A stretch of 64,000 nucleotides of DNA from Congeria kusceri (GCA_027627225.1 CM051034.1:6626858-6690857), one strand, 5' to 3'. Numbered from the stretch's first letter, positions 45,406 to 58,479 are shown. The notes: a model not told the origin generated them from the sequence alone. Translations and numbers: made by a program.

Positions 45406-47511
45406 TAATATTAATAACATAAGATTCAATCCTGCGATGGGAGATTGTGCATATGATATTTTTTTTACCCCCCCTGACATACTTGGGGTGTAGATTATGA
45501 TGGCCATGTCTGTCGTACTGTCTTTCTGACTTGTTGTAACAAAATTGTGTCTGTATATTTCTGGCACAGTAAAGGGTAGAGCTTTCTGAATACATTTGTT
45601 TGTTAATTTACTCATAAACAAACTTACTAATGCTATAAGAAGTATTAAATGGAGGAATGTTTTTCAAAAAATCTTATTTTTAGCTCACCTGAGCACATAG
45701 AGGATACTAGGTCAGTGATAAATAAGTTTATTTAGCGAGGCTAAGATAACCTGGCATAAAAGGTGCTCTATGATGATCTGTTCCAGTCAGTTGTTGTATG
45801 TCTTTTGTCATGTAGTCGTGTGCATTGTCACAATTTTCCATTACTATAAACTTCTTTTCTGAAACCACTTGGTATTAAAAACTTGACATAAATGGCCCGT
45901 GTTTAGTCCTGCTTGTCATGACAGAGAAAAATGAAAAATAAGTTTGTGGGTTTTCGAAATAATTTCCCAGAAATGTTTCCTATACTACATGCCTTCAAGA
46001 TGTTTCACCTATAAACACGGCTTCAAGGTAATGGAGTTGATGGTCAGCAATTAACAGTTTTGAGTCTCATGCACAAACTGGCGGGGGAGAAGTTTCTAAG
46101 AAATATAAATGACAAATGTTGCTCTACTTCTTTGCATATTGACTGGGACACTGTTTTCAGTGAAAATACCATAACATGGGACAAGGCTCAACAAAGGGGG
46201 GTATCTGAAAATCCGACTTGATTGATTTCTTGAAGGCATGTCGGCATCCCCGATGCAACCCCCCCCCCCCCCATATCGGCCGCATTGCGCGACCCCACCT
46301 TTCCGAAATTGGTTGCAACGTTCGAAATCCCAGCGGCGATCCAATCGGCAGTATCGCTTTAACTACTGCCCTTTATCTAGCCTTTTGCTTGACTGGCACC
46401 TCTCTTTGCATTATCTTTAATTTGGGAATTATTACTTTTATAAAGCTGAAACTATTAAAAATATTTCTCCTACCAAAATAACAATAACCGGATTCTTCAT
46501 TGAATAAAAACTCCTTTGAGGCAGTGTACATCAAAATACTATGCTGCATTTTTTATGCAATTAATTTTCAATAATACATGGTATTTGGATTCGTTGAAAA
46601 GCCTAGCTGTTTTTCAGCCTTGAAATTCTGTCATGACTGCTAGCTTTTTTTTTCCACAAAACTGTTTTTTTACTTCATTAATTGTTTTTGAACGGAATCA
46701 ATCCTTAATATCAGTTATACTACATGCGGACATTAAAAGCTGAAAAATCACCGTTTTTTTAAATACTGGAATATGCGGTTCCTAATCGACATAAAATACC
46801 GTCCTGTATCTCCCTGTAAAAAGCGTGTTTTTCTACAAAGCGTGCAAAAATTATGTTGACATGCACCAGGTCACGGATGCCTCGTGAAAAACGTGCGTCT
46901 ACTGGCCATGTGCTTAATTGCAGTGGTTAAGTGAACAAAATTGAATTTGACAATGTTAAATTGTGCTTTCAAATGAGGCTGCATATTACATTATTACATT
47001 TGCATATTTTTGATTGTCAATTTGTGAGATGGATATGAAAATTAGCGGAATAAAATAAAACGTTAAATATAATAATAAAATGTTTTAAAATGCCTGTTCT
47101 CTTTTCCCGGCAATGCTAGTATTTGTTGCCAAACACTTTTTAGTTGTTAGTAAGGTATAAACTCCGCCCATAAAATCGCCGTTTTTGATTGCCTAATTAG
47201 ATCGTTGTGGGCGGGACTACACATTTCAGTCACTTGTCAGTCACACTTTTGGAAGTGAGACCTTGTCGATCCATACGGCGTTCGTTTATGGATCTGTGGT
47301 TAAAGATCGGTGTAATAGATAAAGGGATTAAGGGTTGTCGGTTTGAAAATTAAAGCATGTCGGCATTATTTAAGCATGTCGGCAAATGACTAACTGCTTT
47401 GAAGGCATGTTGGGCCCGACAAGCAAAACAGGCGTGTGGGAAACCCTGACTATTAATGAACATATGCTTTGTAGGTCAGCAAGCAAAATTTTATATTACA
47501 ATGTACATGTA
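45406..47511. other. Intron or intergenic, repeat fragments only
   Basis: 45683-45760 carries tagctcacctgagcacatag and aggatactaggtcagtg (fragments of element B/G heads and of the 4990 repeat). A C-run lies at 46260. gaaggcatgtcggca at 46232 recurs as aagcatgtcggca near 47352 and 47369, hinting at an undefined element between. No exon proven. Confidence 0.4.
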
Positions 47512-47519
47512 TGCATGTT

Positions 47520-47929
47520 CAGTGACTGGGAAACTTTGCGCATAAAATTGATAACAATCGCATAGAAATGTTCACAAGTGTGCTTTTACATGGCAACAAC
47601 ATTTTTAGGTACGAATCGGAAAACGCTGCCGTGCAATACACTATGCTCGGTCCTTATTTGCAGTTGTGTTACTATGCGGTGAGATTTTATCCATAACATT
47701 AATTCGGCAGTCTGAAAACTCAATATCTACAGATGCTCAGTACACCTTGAAGGGATATCGTGAGCGTCTGCGTGGTGTATTTTTCTCGATTGAAACAGCG
47801 TTCACAAAATGTAATTGCTGTAGAATCCCATAAAAATTAGAGGAAATCCCCTAGATTTTTGAAAAAGCCCATAGATTTTTGTGGACATGAGAAATTATCT
47901 CATATGGAAAAATCCTTTCCCAGTCACTG
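47520..47929. mobile_element. hAT-like MITE
   Basis: Perfect 14-bp inverted ends cagtgactgggaaa and tttcccagtcactg. tgcatgtt occurs at 47512-47519 and again at 47928-47935, the second overlapping the last two bases of the inverted end. 410 bp, no protein. Confidence 0.8.
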
Positions 47930-47991
47930 CATGTTATAATAGAAATTTCAAGTGAGCACCAGAAATACATACCCCATTCCTCAGTTTTGAA

Positions 47992-48359
47992 TTAAAGGGT
48001 CATATCAACGGTATTTCGCATAAATTCAGACATATATTCAGACAATGTTATTCCCAATTTTCTCAATTTTATTTTCATTTTGCAACAATATATTGAAAAA
48101 AATCATCTTCGCTATGCAACAATTATTGATAGTGCGCATGCATGTAACGGAACTTTATATTCATTTCATTAATATCCATTATACTACTACTACAAATTTT
48201 CACGCGCCCGCGAAAGTGTTACCGGTGACAACTGTTGAATAATATATGTTAAATTGTTTGTTATTTGTTTATAAAAACAAGTTCTTCGTTTTTAACATTG
48301 CTATAATACAAATTTTTGCAAATGTTATTGTCGATCTACTGTCGCTACACCCCTTTAAG
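47992..48359 (+). mobile_element. MITE F, copy 3
   Basis: Starts ttaaagggtcatatcaacgg, contains acgcgcccgcgaaagtgtta and ggtgacaactg, and ends gtcgctacacccctttaa. The ends are imperfect inverted repeats. Confidence 0.8.
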
Positions 48360-48638
48360 CAATGAAGTTCTTATCTGCATTTGCCATATCTATGCTGTCT
48401 TTTCATAGGTATCATACACAGTCGGTACGGGAGAGTGGTGTTGGAGTCCTCTGTGACGTGTGTGTGTGAGCAGGTCCGAATCAGTTGCGGATTGACTTGG
48501 TACATTTGTTTGTCCTGGCAGGTTCGCTCAAATTCAACATGTCCAGGTTTAAACCATGACGTTTTTCTTTCGCTAGAATAATTAATGATTAATGTGTTTA
48601 ATTGTAGGTTTAGCCATTGTTTCATATTTTTGGTATGG

Positions 48639-50174
48639 CAGTGATCGAAATTAGAATTTCAAAATGCAAGCCTTTTGGGCTTGTATTATTGAATAATGAA
48701 CAAGCCCGAAAAAGAAAGTACAAGCCCGAATGTTCAAACCATTTGTTTGTGTTATTTTAATATATCCATTATGCTGTTTTTGTTTATTAATATTAATTAT
48801 TTTCATAAAAAAGATGACATATTGTTTATAAACCTGTTTACTAGTGATTTGATATTTAAAAGTGAATTACGATGACAAAACACAATTTCATATGACAATG
48901 TAGACATCTATAAGTCAATATACATTTATTGCACAAATTAATATGTATTCTCATGACAAGGCAATCATAATTGCAGGTAGTCGGTGCTACACTGCTTTCT
49001 TGAATTCACTTAAATTCTGTATTTTTCAAATAGCATTGGAAGTTATGTCAGTCGCTGGTTATATTTAAAAAAACAAACATGATTTATATTTATTAAAAAC
49101 TATTTAAAAAATATATTTTTTAATTATAACAGCTATACAAAAAACTTACTTGTGAAATTATCACCATGTTTATCTATTATTAAAAGTGTTGTGATGATTA
49201 TTAGAAATCAGTGTCTGTGATATTTTTTGTTTAAAAAAAATAATCTTTTTTACATTTTAACATTATAACAAATACAATAATGTCTAAAACACTTTCAATC
49301 TAATAAATTATAGATCAAGCCTTTCTAAACATTACCGCAACAAATTAAACTTGCCTGAAGCCAATAGCAGGGAACACAGGTCTGAGATACAATTCATCAA
49401 AGTTGACATGCCTGGCTGCAGCCTACCCTTTACATGATTCTGATAGCAGGAAATTTGTTCTTTTGTAATGAGAATCTTGCGAAATTTATAGTTAAACCAT
49501 TCATTTTTATTTGTTTTATGGTATGATGAATGTCTAGGTAACAGTCGCTGTATTGTTTTGATGCAATATTTCAACATTTGACAAACGTCTATTTTCACAT
49601 TTATTTTTTCTAACTTTCACTTTCAGTTTCAATTTATTCATAAAGTTACTTCCACAATTGAGCATTGGAGAAATCAAATCTTTCTTGGACATTCATTTAG
49701 CATTAATCAAACGAAACAACAGTCTGATCTGCAATTGGGTTGTCCATTAGCAATGGAGCTGGGAATAATTAATTACGGTCTATTAGAATTTCATAGTAAA
49801 CAAGGAAGATCAACATCGGGGGGGGGGGGGGGGAATTAATGGACATTTAATAACAGTTAATTTGATTGGTTCATTTGTTAACCACCTTGTTTATGTGGCC
49901 AATAAGAATTAATGTTACCGATATAAATTATATAAATTTACGTCATTAGGCATTCAGAGCTACACTATTGTGCTGATATTTATGGCTCCCAGAAATCAAA
50001 CTGAGATGAATTGGAAGCAATTAAGATTCATCTGATGCATTTTCATGGCTCGCTGGTCGAATGGCTTTAGCAAACTGAGCAAGCCCGACGGGCTTGTAAT
50101 TCTACATAATGAACAAGCCCGTGCCGAATTTTACCAGCCTCGGGCATACGGGCTTGTGCTAATTTCGATCACTG
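48639..50174. mobile_element. hAT-like element, 1.5 kb, with GGGCTTG subterminal repeats
   Basis: Perfect 15-bp inverted ends cagtgatcgaaatta and taatttcgatcactg. tggtatgg occurs at 48631-48638 and 50173-50180. Both ends are studded with acaagcccga and gggcttgt, the arrangement hAT transposases bind. The interior is AT-rich with a G-run at 49821, and no transposase is seen. Confidence 0.85.
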
Positions 50175-50462
50175 GTATGGTCAATAATAACAGTACTAAA
50201 AGCCAAATGTAATTTTGCAATAAACCACAGCAAAGTTAAGAAGGATGTTTACAATTCAAATACTTGTCTTTTAGTTCAAACCTTTTTATTTTAGTTAGAT
50301 TGTGTCAAAAGACAGAGACTTATTGAAACACTTTCAAGTCTGTTTCCTGGGTAAAACCAGTACTTAGTGTCTTGAGAGAGACGATTTGAATGCTTCTGGA
50401 GTAGGGATCGAACAAACGATCGCAGGGTGGATACCATATCCATTTCACTGCGACTTCTACTT

Positions 50463-51055
50463 ATTAGCTTGACTATTCAGCGAATAGTCCAAGTTATTGT
50501 ACTTTTTTGTTCGTCAGTGTCAGCGTCGCCGTAATGCTCTGGTTAAGGTTTGCGTTCAACAAGTTAATATCTCTGTAACTACTACAGATATTCAATTAAA
50601 ATTCACACAGATCTTTGGGGTCACTATGTAAGGTCACTGACAAAGGCCCATAACTCTGACCTGCAATTTAGCTGAATTATGGCCCTTTTTGTACTGAGAA
50701 AATTCAGGTTTGCATGCAACATGTTCATATCTCTGCATCTACTTCAGATATTAAATTAAAATTTCACACATGTCTTAAGTAAGGTGACCAAGGCACATAA
50801 CTCTGACCAGCAATTTAGCAGAATTATGCCCCTTTTTGTACTTAAAAAACTTAAAAAATTCAGGTTAAAGTTTGTGTGCTACAACTTATATTTCTATATC
50901 TACTACAGATATTCAATTAAAACTTCGCTCATTTCTTAGGGTCATTATATAAGGTCACTGGCCAAGGTCCATAACTGTACTGACAAAAGCCCATAACTCT
51001 GAAAAAGAGGTTTGAACAGTCGAACGCACTGCCTGGGACAGTTCTAGTTTCTTGT
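50463..51055 (+). repeat. Tandem-core type element G
   Basis: Head gactattcagcgaatagtc (a perfect palindrome, 50471-50489) and a cagcgtcgccgtaatgc tract. About three units of roughly 150 bp follow (atatctctgtaactactaca, ttcaattaaaattcacacag, taactctgacctgcaattta). Tail gggacagttctagtttcttg. Element 60413 has a related head (gactatttgaagaataggt). Confidence 0.75.
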
Positions 51056-51649
51056 GTTATCCTGTCTGATAAGTGTCAGGTTTCTTAACACTCTTGTGTT
51101 GTAGCAGTTCTTGTTTATTTTTATTATTGGTCACTGGTCATCGCTTTGACATTAAAACCTTTGGATTATGTCCCTCTCATTGTTGGTCATAAGTATCACT
51201 GCGGTAGGCATTTTAAAATGTAATATAAAGTGTTACTTTATCAAGAACGCTGTGTTTGATTGTAAAAGCAAGCAGATTCACCGTCGTGTATGCATATAAA
51301 ACAAGGCCTTTAAACAAACAAATTTAATGAACTTAAGTTATGAGAAAAAACAGATAAGTAACAAAAAAAGTCATCTTAAAGTTTGTATGCAAGATCATTT
51401 GTATCAATTATTTACACGATCATTCGTATGACTTATTTTCAAAATAAGCAGATAAAAGTGACAATATCAATTGAAAGCAGACAGATAAACATGACGAGGA
51501 GACACTAAAATATAGAAGTCAACAAATCGAGTGTCGACTTTTGCATCGTTTATTAGTGTTGTTAAATTAAACCAACTCTCGAGTCAAAGTATATATATGT
51601 ATTGGAATTTCCGGCTGCACAATCGAAAAATAGTTCGTAATTAAAAAGT
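51056..51649. other. Intergenic or intron, nothing assigned
   Basis: AT-rich sequence, no exon or element boundary seen. Confidence 0.4.
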
Positions 51650-51880
51650 TGTTTGTTTGTTTGTTTGGATTTTTCGCCGTATTCAATAGTATTTCAGTCA
51701 TATAACGGCGGTCAGTTAACCTACTCACACTTTTCCTGGGTAAGCTGGTTTACCAGTACTAAGTGCACATACTTATGCCAGTAACTGACAACTGCCCTAC
51801 TTGAATCAGAGGTAGGGGGAGAATGGCCATAGTAATAATTTCATGACCAATTACGCAATTATGCGTTTGACTTACAAAGT
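51650..51880 (-). mobile_element. SINE related to 42721, reverse orientation
   Basis: Begins gtttgtttgtttgtttggat (the complement of the CAAA tail), then agtatttcagtcatataacg (complement of the tggctgaaat core) and cagttaacctactcacac, matching the + copy. It continues into a body with gtaactgacaactgccctac that the 42721 copy lacks. The tRNA head is missing. Confidence 0.75.
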
Positions 51881-52192
51881 AGGCAGTTATGTGTTTGACA
51901 ACTATGGTTCTTATATACTTTTCTTCCATGTTCAATCAAAGTATGTGGTAATTAACTTCATCGGGTTGTTTTAATTTATGTCACTATGTCTGTTGTACGA
52001 TAGCACATACACTCATTAAAATGAATTTTAGTGCTATTTCAGCATCTATGCCCTTCACAATTGATTCAACAAGCCTATGTTTTCTGCAAAGTTTCAATAA
52101 CTGTGGGCCTTGTGAAGGTCTTACTCCTGATATATTCTGACTCAAGTGCATGAATTCTCATTAGCACATTTGAAACAATATTTATTTCATAG

Positions 52193-52412
52193 TGGAATTG
52201 TGAGGTTGCAACATGGACATCTCGAGCCAGCATGTCAACCTCAACGAGAATCTGCATGGTGTAGATCGACAATCACATGGTTGCAGAGAACTCGGTGTTT
52301 TATGAGTCACTGGTCACGTCCAGTGTGTAGTCGACAATCACATGGTTGCAGAGAACTCGGTGTTTTATGAGTCACTGGTCACGTCCAGTGTGTAGAAGTT
52401 GAAGCAGTCTGA
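52193..52412 (+). pseudogene. Possible exon with internal 65-bp duplication and stop
   Basis: Acceptor-like tatttcatag before 52193 and donor gtaatt at 52413. One frame reads MDISSQHVNLNENLHGV from 52214. The segment cgacaatcacatggttgcag to gtccagtgtgtag is present twice in tandem (period about 65 bp), which shifts the frame. After the second copy the frame reads DNHMVAENSVFYESLVTSSV, then TAG, then KLKQSE up to the donor. It looks like a decayed exon of an unrecognised gene. Confidence 0.3.
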
Positions 52413-52474
52413 GAGGTAATTATTGTATTTTGTACCATTTGGAACCAACATTGTGACTATGTACTTATAATCAG

Positions 52475-54496
52475 TACAAACAATGTGCCTACCTGGTTAT
52501 AATCAGTTGTTACTGTTACCAATCGGAACAAACAATGTGCCTATCTGGTTATAATCAGTTGTTACTGTTACTAATCGGAACAAACAATGTGCCTACCTGG
52601 TTAGAATCAGTTGTTACTGTTACCAATCGGAACAAACAATGTGCCTACCTGGTTATAATCAGTTGTTACTGTTAACAATCGGAACAAACAATGTGCCTAC
52701 CTGGTTATAATCAGTTGTTACTGTTACTAATCGGAACAACCAATGTGCCTACCTGGTTATAATCAGTTGTTACTGTTACCAATCGGAACAAACAATGTGC
52801 CTACCTGGTTATAATCATTTGTTACTGTTACCAATCGGAACAAACAATGTGCCTATCTGGTTATAATCAGTTGTTACTGTTACCAATCGGAACAAACAAT
52901 GTGCCTACCTGGTTATAATCAGTTGTTACTGTTACCAATCGGAACAAACAATGTGCCTACCTGGTTATAATCAGTTGTTACTGTTACCAATCGGAACAAA
53001 CAATGTGCCTACCTGGTTATAATCAGTTGTTACTGTTACCAATCGGAACAAACAATGTGCCTACCTGGTTATAATCAGTTGTTACTGTTACCAATCGGAA
53101 CAAACAATGTGCCTACCTGGTTATAATCAGTTGTTACTGTTACCAATCGGAACAAACAATGTGCCTACCTGGTTATAATCAGTTGCTACTGTTACCAATC
53201 GGAACAAACAATTTGCCTACCTGGTTATAATCAGTTGTTACTGTTACCAATCGGAACAAACAATGTGCCTATTTGGTTATAATCAGTTGTTACTGTTACC
53301 AATCGGAACAAACAATGTGCCTACCTGGTTATAATCAGTTGTTACTGTTACCATTCGGAACAAACAATGTGCCTACCTGGTTATAATCAGTTGTTACTGT
53401 TACCAATCGGAACAAACAATGTGCCTACCTGGTTATAATCAGTTGTTACTGTTACCAATCGGAACAAACAATGTGCCTATCTGGTTATAATCAGTTGTTA
53501 CTGTTACCAATCGGAACAAACAATTTGCCTACCTGGTTATAATCAGTTGTTACTGTTACCAATCGGAACAAACAATTTGCCTACCTGGTTATAATCAGTC
53601 GTTACTGTTACCAATCGGAACAAACAATGTGCCTACCTGGTTATAATCAGTTGTTACTGTTACCAATCGGAACAAACAATGTGTCTACCTGGTTATAATC
53701 AGTTGTTACTGTTACCAATCGGAACAAACAATGTGCCTACCTGCTTATAATCAGTTGTTACTGTTACCAATCGGAACAAACAATGTGCCTACCTGGTTAT
53801 AATCAGTTGTTACTGTTACCAATCGGAACAAACAATGTGCCTACCTGGTTATAATCAGTTGTTACTGTTACCAATCGGAACAAACAATGTGCCTACCTGG
53901 TTATAATCAGTTGTTACTGTTACCAATCGGAACAAACAATGTGCCTACCTGGTTATAATCAGTTGTTACTGTTACCAATCGGAACAAACAATTTGCCTAC
54001 CTGGTTATAATCAGTTGTTACTGTTACTAATCGAAACAAACAATGTGCCTACCTGGTTATAATCAGTTGTTACTGTTACTAATCGGAACAAACAATGTGC
54101 CTACCTGGTTATAATCAGTTGTTACTGTTACCAATCGGAACAAACAATGTGCCTACCTGGTTATAATCAGTTGTTACTGTTACTAATCGGAGCAAACAAT
54201 GTGCCTACCTGGTTATAATCAGTTGTTACTGTTACCAATCGGAACAAACAATGTGCCTACCTGGTTATAATCAGTTGTTACTGTTACCAATCGGAACAAA
54301 CAATGTGCCTACCTGGTTATAATCAGTTGTTACTGTTACCAATCGGAGCAAGCAATGTGCGTATCTGGTTATAATCAGTTGTTACTGTTACTAATCGGAG
54401 CAAACAATGTGCCTACCTGGTTATAATCAGTTGTTACTGTTACCAATCGGAACAAACAATTTGCCTATCTGGTTTTAATCAATTTACCTGTTTGGT
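52475..54496. repeat. 52-bp minisatellite, about 39 copies
   Basis: Unit gttactgttaccaatcggaa, caaacaatgtgcctacctgg, ttataatcagtt. Nearly all copies are identical or differ by one base (ctatct, atttgc, ttacta). There are no unique spacers, so this is not a CRISPR-like array. The homogeneity implies recent expansion. Confidence 0.95.
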
Positions 54497-54499
54497 TAT

Positions 54500-54613
54500 A
54501 TATGGCGCGTCGTGGGAAAACCAGACTTAATGCATGTGCGTAAAGTGTCGTCCCGGATTAGCCTGTGCAGTCCGCATTAAGACCGTTTTTCTCACGACGC
54601 GCCACATATATGT
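54500..54613. mobile_element. Palindromic MITE, short copy
   Basis: Ends atatatggcgcgtcgtg and cacgacgcgccacatatat; internal cgtcccggattagcctgtgc shared with 6992-7240. It follows directly on the 52-bp array. Confidence 0.8.
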
Positions 54614-55084
54614 AATCAGTTGTTATTATTGTATCTTTTGTGTTTACTTTAATAACTTCTACTATTAATTAAGAGTGAGATCCAGTTATAGACGTTTTAA
54701 AAGTGTGAACTTTTGCTCTTGCATGAGCAGTAACATTTCAAGCTTAAAGTAATAAATGTAAGATAATTGTAACCCCATAAACATCCGCAAGAGAAAAACC
54801 GTTATTACCATCTACTGGTCCTTTATTTAAGGCAATAGACCAATTGGCATTGAAAAAAAGTAATGTATGTGCAAAGCATTAGAAGTTTAATCCGGTTTAA
54901 AAGCATGCTGCTTCTCACACCACTTGGCCTAGAATTATTCACAGTACATGTACCCAGTACATGTTGATAAAAATTATTCTCGTAGCATTGCAATTCAAAT
55001 TAAATAGTAAAAAAAGAAAATGTTCATTTAATTAAATATAATTGTGATTACTCAATGGTTTAACCTTAACCCAAGAAACCAGTA
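54614..55084. other. Nothing assigned
   Basis: AT-rich sequence without a recognised feature. Confidence 0.4.
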
Positions 55085-55085
55085 A

Positions 55086-55397
55086 CCCAGGGGTGGTATT
55101 CCCAAAACATCTTAAGTTTATCTTAACATATTGTCACTTAGGTTAAAATTTCCAAAATGTGATATATTTAAAGCTACCAATAAATTTGTGAAAACCTTAA
55201 AAGGTATTATTAGCAATTGTGTGTTTTAATGCAAAGGTCCTTTACAGTAAAACACACGACTGCTAATAATATAGTGATTATTAATAAATACTTAGGCATA
55301 ATGCACTGTGAACATGAAATAAAAGGCTAAATAAAATGATGAGTTTACGGTTAAGGACAAGATATTACTTAAGATGTTTCTGGAATACGACCCCAGA
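55086..55397. mobile_element. MITE with CATCTTAAG ends
   Basis: ggtggtattcccaaaacatc (left) and gatgtttctggaatacgacc (right) are inverted repeats, both continuing through cttaagt or acttaag. About 310 bp, AT-rich interior. Confidence 0.7.
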
Positions 55398-55415
55398 GCC
55401 ACTTTTATGTTTCAG

Positions 55416-55550
55416 GGGCAGTTGCATTGGCGTTACGACAAGATGGTGTTGCAAGACAATGCTAGAGGTGTTATGGTTGAACATGAAGTTGTCACTACCT
55501 CAGCTCCTTAAGACTGCAAACGGCAAACAGCCATGAAGCAAGTAAAATTT
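55416..55550 (+). pseudogene. Possible exon, frame uncertain
   Basis: Acceptor ttttatgtttcag after the MITE and a weak donor gtaaaa near 55542. One frame reads GQLHWRYDKMVLQDNARGVM and reaches TAA. Another reads WCCKTMLEVLWLNMKLSLPQ and reaches TGA near the end; only this one keeps phase with the candidates at 52193 and 58348. Not recognised. Confidence 0.2.
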
Positions 55551-56452
55551 CTTAAGCAGATGTTCCATTGAAAGCTAGAAAGCGCTATCAGCCTTCTTTG
55601 CTTATATGCTGAAGATACATTTTGGCTTTCATGGGACAGTCAGATGCTATTTTCAGTTTTCTAAGCCAACCATTGACCTACTTAAAAATCTGATGAAATG
55701 TGGTCCGAAAACTAGGCTTTTAGCTCTGATCAATGTATCTGGTTATTGTGTCGGTAAAAAACATGCCAACCTTTTATTTCATACATGAAACTTGTTAATT
55801 TTTCTATAGACAAAGAACAAAATTATCGTTGTTGAACTACCCATAAACAACGCAGAAAGAAGTTCCGATTCTGAGGGGAGCATAGTAAAAAGGACTGTTG
55901 CAAAAATGTATGTGGAAGCATGTTAGAATCAAAATATTTTTTGCATTATCGGTGTTTATCAGCCAATAAAGAACTCTGTGTTATTCTGATGCGTGGCTAT
56001 GGAACAACTTGGGATAACGCCCTCGTAGTTTAATTCCTACGCATCAGAACTCCAAATCGTTGTTAATTGGCAAAAAACAACGATAAATTTAAAATTATTT
56101 CTTAAATAAACTAGAAAGCACTCTGACAGCACAGCCCTCTGCCAATTCAGCTTATTTCTCCTTGCGTTGTGAAACTTGTGAGTTATACAGCATAATGTGA
56201 CAATTGTTACAATCTCCCCAAAACAAAGAATCCTTTAAAAAAATCCTGGATTCAAACTGTGATCTTTGAAACCACTGAAATCTTATAATTTTTTCATTGG
56301 CCTATTTCTAGCCTTCCTAGAAAAGTTCATGCAAATCCCTTCATAACTATTTGCTTGTTGCTAAACGTTGCTAATTAACAAACAGGCAAACAAACCAATG
56401 CTGGCAAAAACCTCTTATGAGAGGTAATTAAAGAGGGACTGTCTGATTTTTT
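55551..56452. other. Nothing assigned
   Basis: A short inverted pair lies near 55988-56050 (ctgatgcgtggc / gcatcagaact). No exon or element is defined. Confidence 0.35.
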
Positions 56453-57607
56453 TTAGCTCACCTGAGCACGAAGTTCTCAAGGGTGAGCTATTGTGGTCAG
56501 TCAGTGTCAGGCATCCGGCGTCCGTCATCCACATTTTACTTCAAACAACTTATTCTCTGAAACCACTAGGCGGATTTTAACCAAACATGGCAGGAATGTT
56601 CCTGGGATGGTCCTTTTCCAAATTCCTTCAATTAATTAGAATATATTGAAAACTCTGGTTGCCATGGCAACCAAACGCTTTAAAACTGGAAAACTTCAAT
56701 AATCTTCTTGTCAGAAACCACTGGGTGGATTTGAAGATGGTTTTCACAGAAATGTTCCTTGGGTGACCCTCTACCAAATTCCTTCAAATCATTCTGTTTC
56801 GTTAAAAAAACATGGCCGCCAGGGGGCGGGGCAGTTTTCCGTATATGGCTATATTGAAAACTTTTAAAATCTTTTTGTCTGAAACCACTGGCTGGATTTC
56901 ACAATAATTTCACAGAAATATTCCTTGGGTGACCCTCTTCCAAATTCCTTGAAATCATTTTGATTCATTAACAAACATGGCCGCCAGGGGGCGGGGCAGT
57001 TTTCCTTATATGGTTATATTGAAAACTTTAAAAAAAGTATAGTCTGAAACCACTGGCTGGATTTTAAAATAATTTCACAGAAATGGTCCTTGGGTGACCC
57101 TCTACCAAATTCCTTGAAATCATTTTGATTTGTTAAAAAAATTGGCTGCCAGAGGGCGGGGCAGTTTTCCTTAAATGGCTATATTGTAAACTTTAAAAAT
57201 CTTCCGGTCTGAAACCACTGGCTGGTATTTCAAAATAATTACATAGAAATGTTCCTTGGGCGACCCTCTACCAAAGTCCTTGAAATCACGTTGGTTTGTT
57301 AAAAAAACATGGCCGCCAGGGGGCAGGGCAGTTTTCCTTATATGGCTGTATAGAAAACTTTAAAAATCTTCTTGTCTGAAACCACTGGCTGGATTTCAAA
57401 ATTATTAGACATAAATGTTTCTTGGGTGACCCTCTACCAAATTCCTGGAAATCATTCTATTTTGTTAAAAAAAAATTGCCGCAAAGGGGCAGGACAGTTG
57501 TCCTCATATGGCTATATTGAAATCTTAAACAAACTTCTTGTTAAAAGCCATTATGATGCTTTACACTCAGATGAGCGACCTAAGGCCATCTTGGCCCTCT
57601 TGTTATA
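56453..57607 (+). repeat. Tandem-core element H (B-like head, own core)
   Basis: Head tagctcacctgagcacgaag and gcatccggcgtccgtcatcc. About six units of roughly 175 bp (gtctgaaaccactggctgga, ttccttgggtgaccctctac, catggccgccagggggcggg). Tail cttggccctcttgttat. Head and tail resemble element B while the core differs, as if cores had been exchanged. Confidence 0.85.
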
Positions 57608-58347
57608 CATTTTATTTCAGGTCTTGTTCATTACCCACTAACAAAACACTCTTATATAACATAAACAATTTCAATATCAACAAAAAGCTATTTCTTTTAT
57701 CGAAAAATGCAAATATATATTTCTGTAGATACAGACCTGTTTATCCTAGAACAACGGCTACATTCGGTTTTGAATGAGAAAGTAAGAACTGCGCATGCTT
57801 CTTAATTGATCTGACTCGTATGGATGCTGTATATATACACATGTTTAAAAGATCGCTGCGCAGCGAAGTATTATTTTTTTAGTTTTAAATATCTCACTTA
57901 ATATGCATTTCTGAACATAAGATATTCTTAACATTATAATACATTTTGGGAAATATACTGACACCATTAAAATCAATGGATGGTTTAACAATATAATTTT
58001 CGTACAAAATTGTACAGTCCCTCTTTAAGGCATGCTACAGATTAAAATAAATGCTTAAGAGATATATTCATATCAAAATCGGAATTTTTTGCTTAGCATT
58101 TCTATATAAGATACAATAGTTTCAAACTCAGCCTTTGATGTATAAACTTACCGGTATATAAGTTTGTATACTGGTAAATATCAGACTTGATTTTCAGCAG
58201 ATTCAGTATTTCCTTCTGCCAGTAATTCCCTCATTTTAAAGATAAATGTAAGACAGAAATTTGGGAAATGATATTTCTTCCTCAGATTTGTGAAGATTTT
58301 TTTTTTGTTTTTATGTTGTTTAAAGTTGTGATATTCTACCTCTCTAG

Positions 58348-58433
58348 GTTGAGTGTCAACCTCGAAGCAGCTGGTGACAAATGCTGGGCAGTATTGGATC
58401 TCATCTGACAATCACTATCACAGTCCATGCCAG
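58348..58433 (+). pseudogene. Possible exon with in-frame TGA
   Basis: Acceptor ctacctctctag and donor gtattt; 86 bp, phase 2 in and phase 1 out. Reads LSVNLEAAGDKCWAVLDLI, then TGA, then QSLSQSMP to the donor. A helix-like sequence of no recognised family. Its leading phase fits the end of the 52193 candidate. Confidence 0.3.
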
Positions 58434-58479
58434 GTATTTGCATTGCTTTGATATTTTCTGTTAACATTTACAGGTTACC

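Noticed and set aside
48409..48472. Exon after cttttcatag
   Set aside because: The frame that fits the chain of other candidates hits a stop early, and no family motif is seen; splice sites alone were not enough.
52475..54496. CRISPR-like array
   Set aside because: The units are contiguous with no unique spacers, in a eukaryotic genome; it is a minisatellite.
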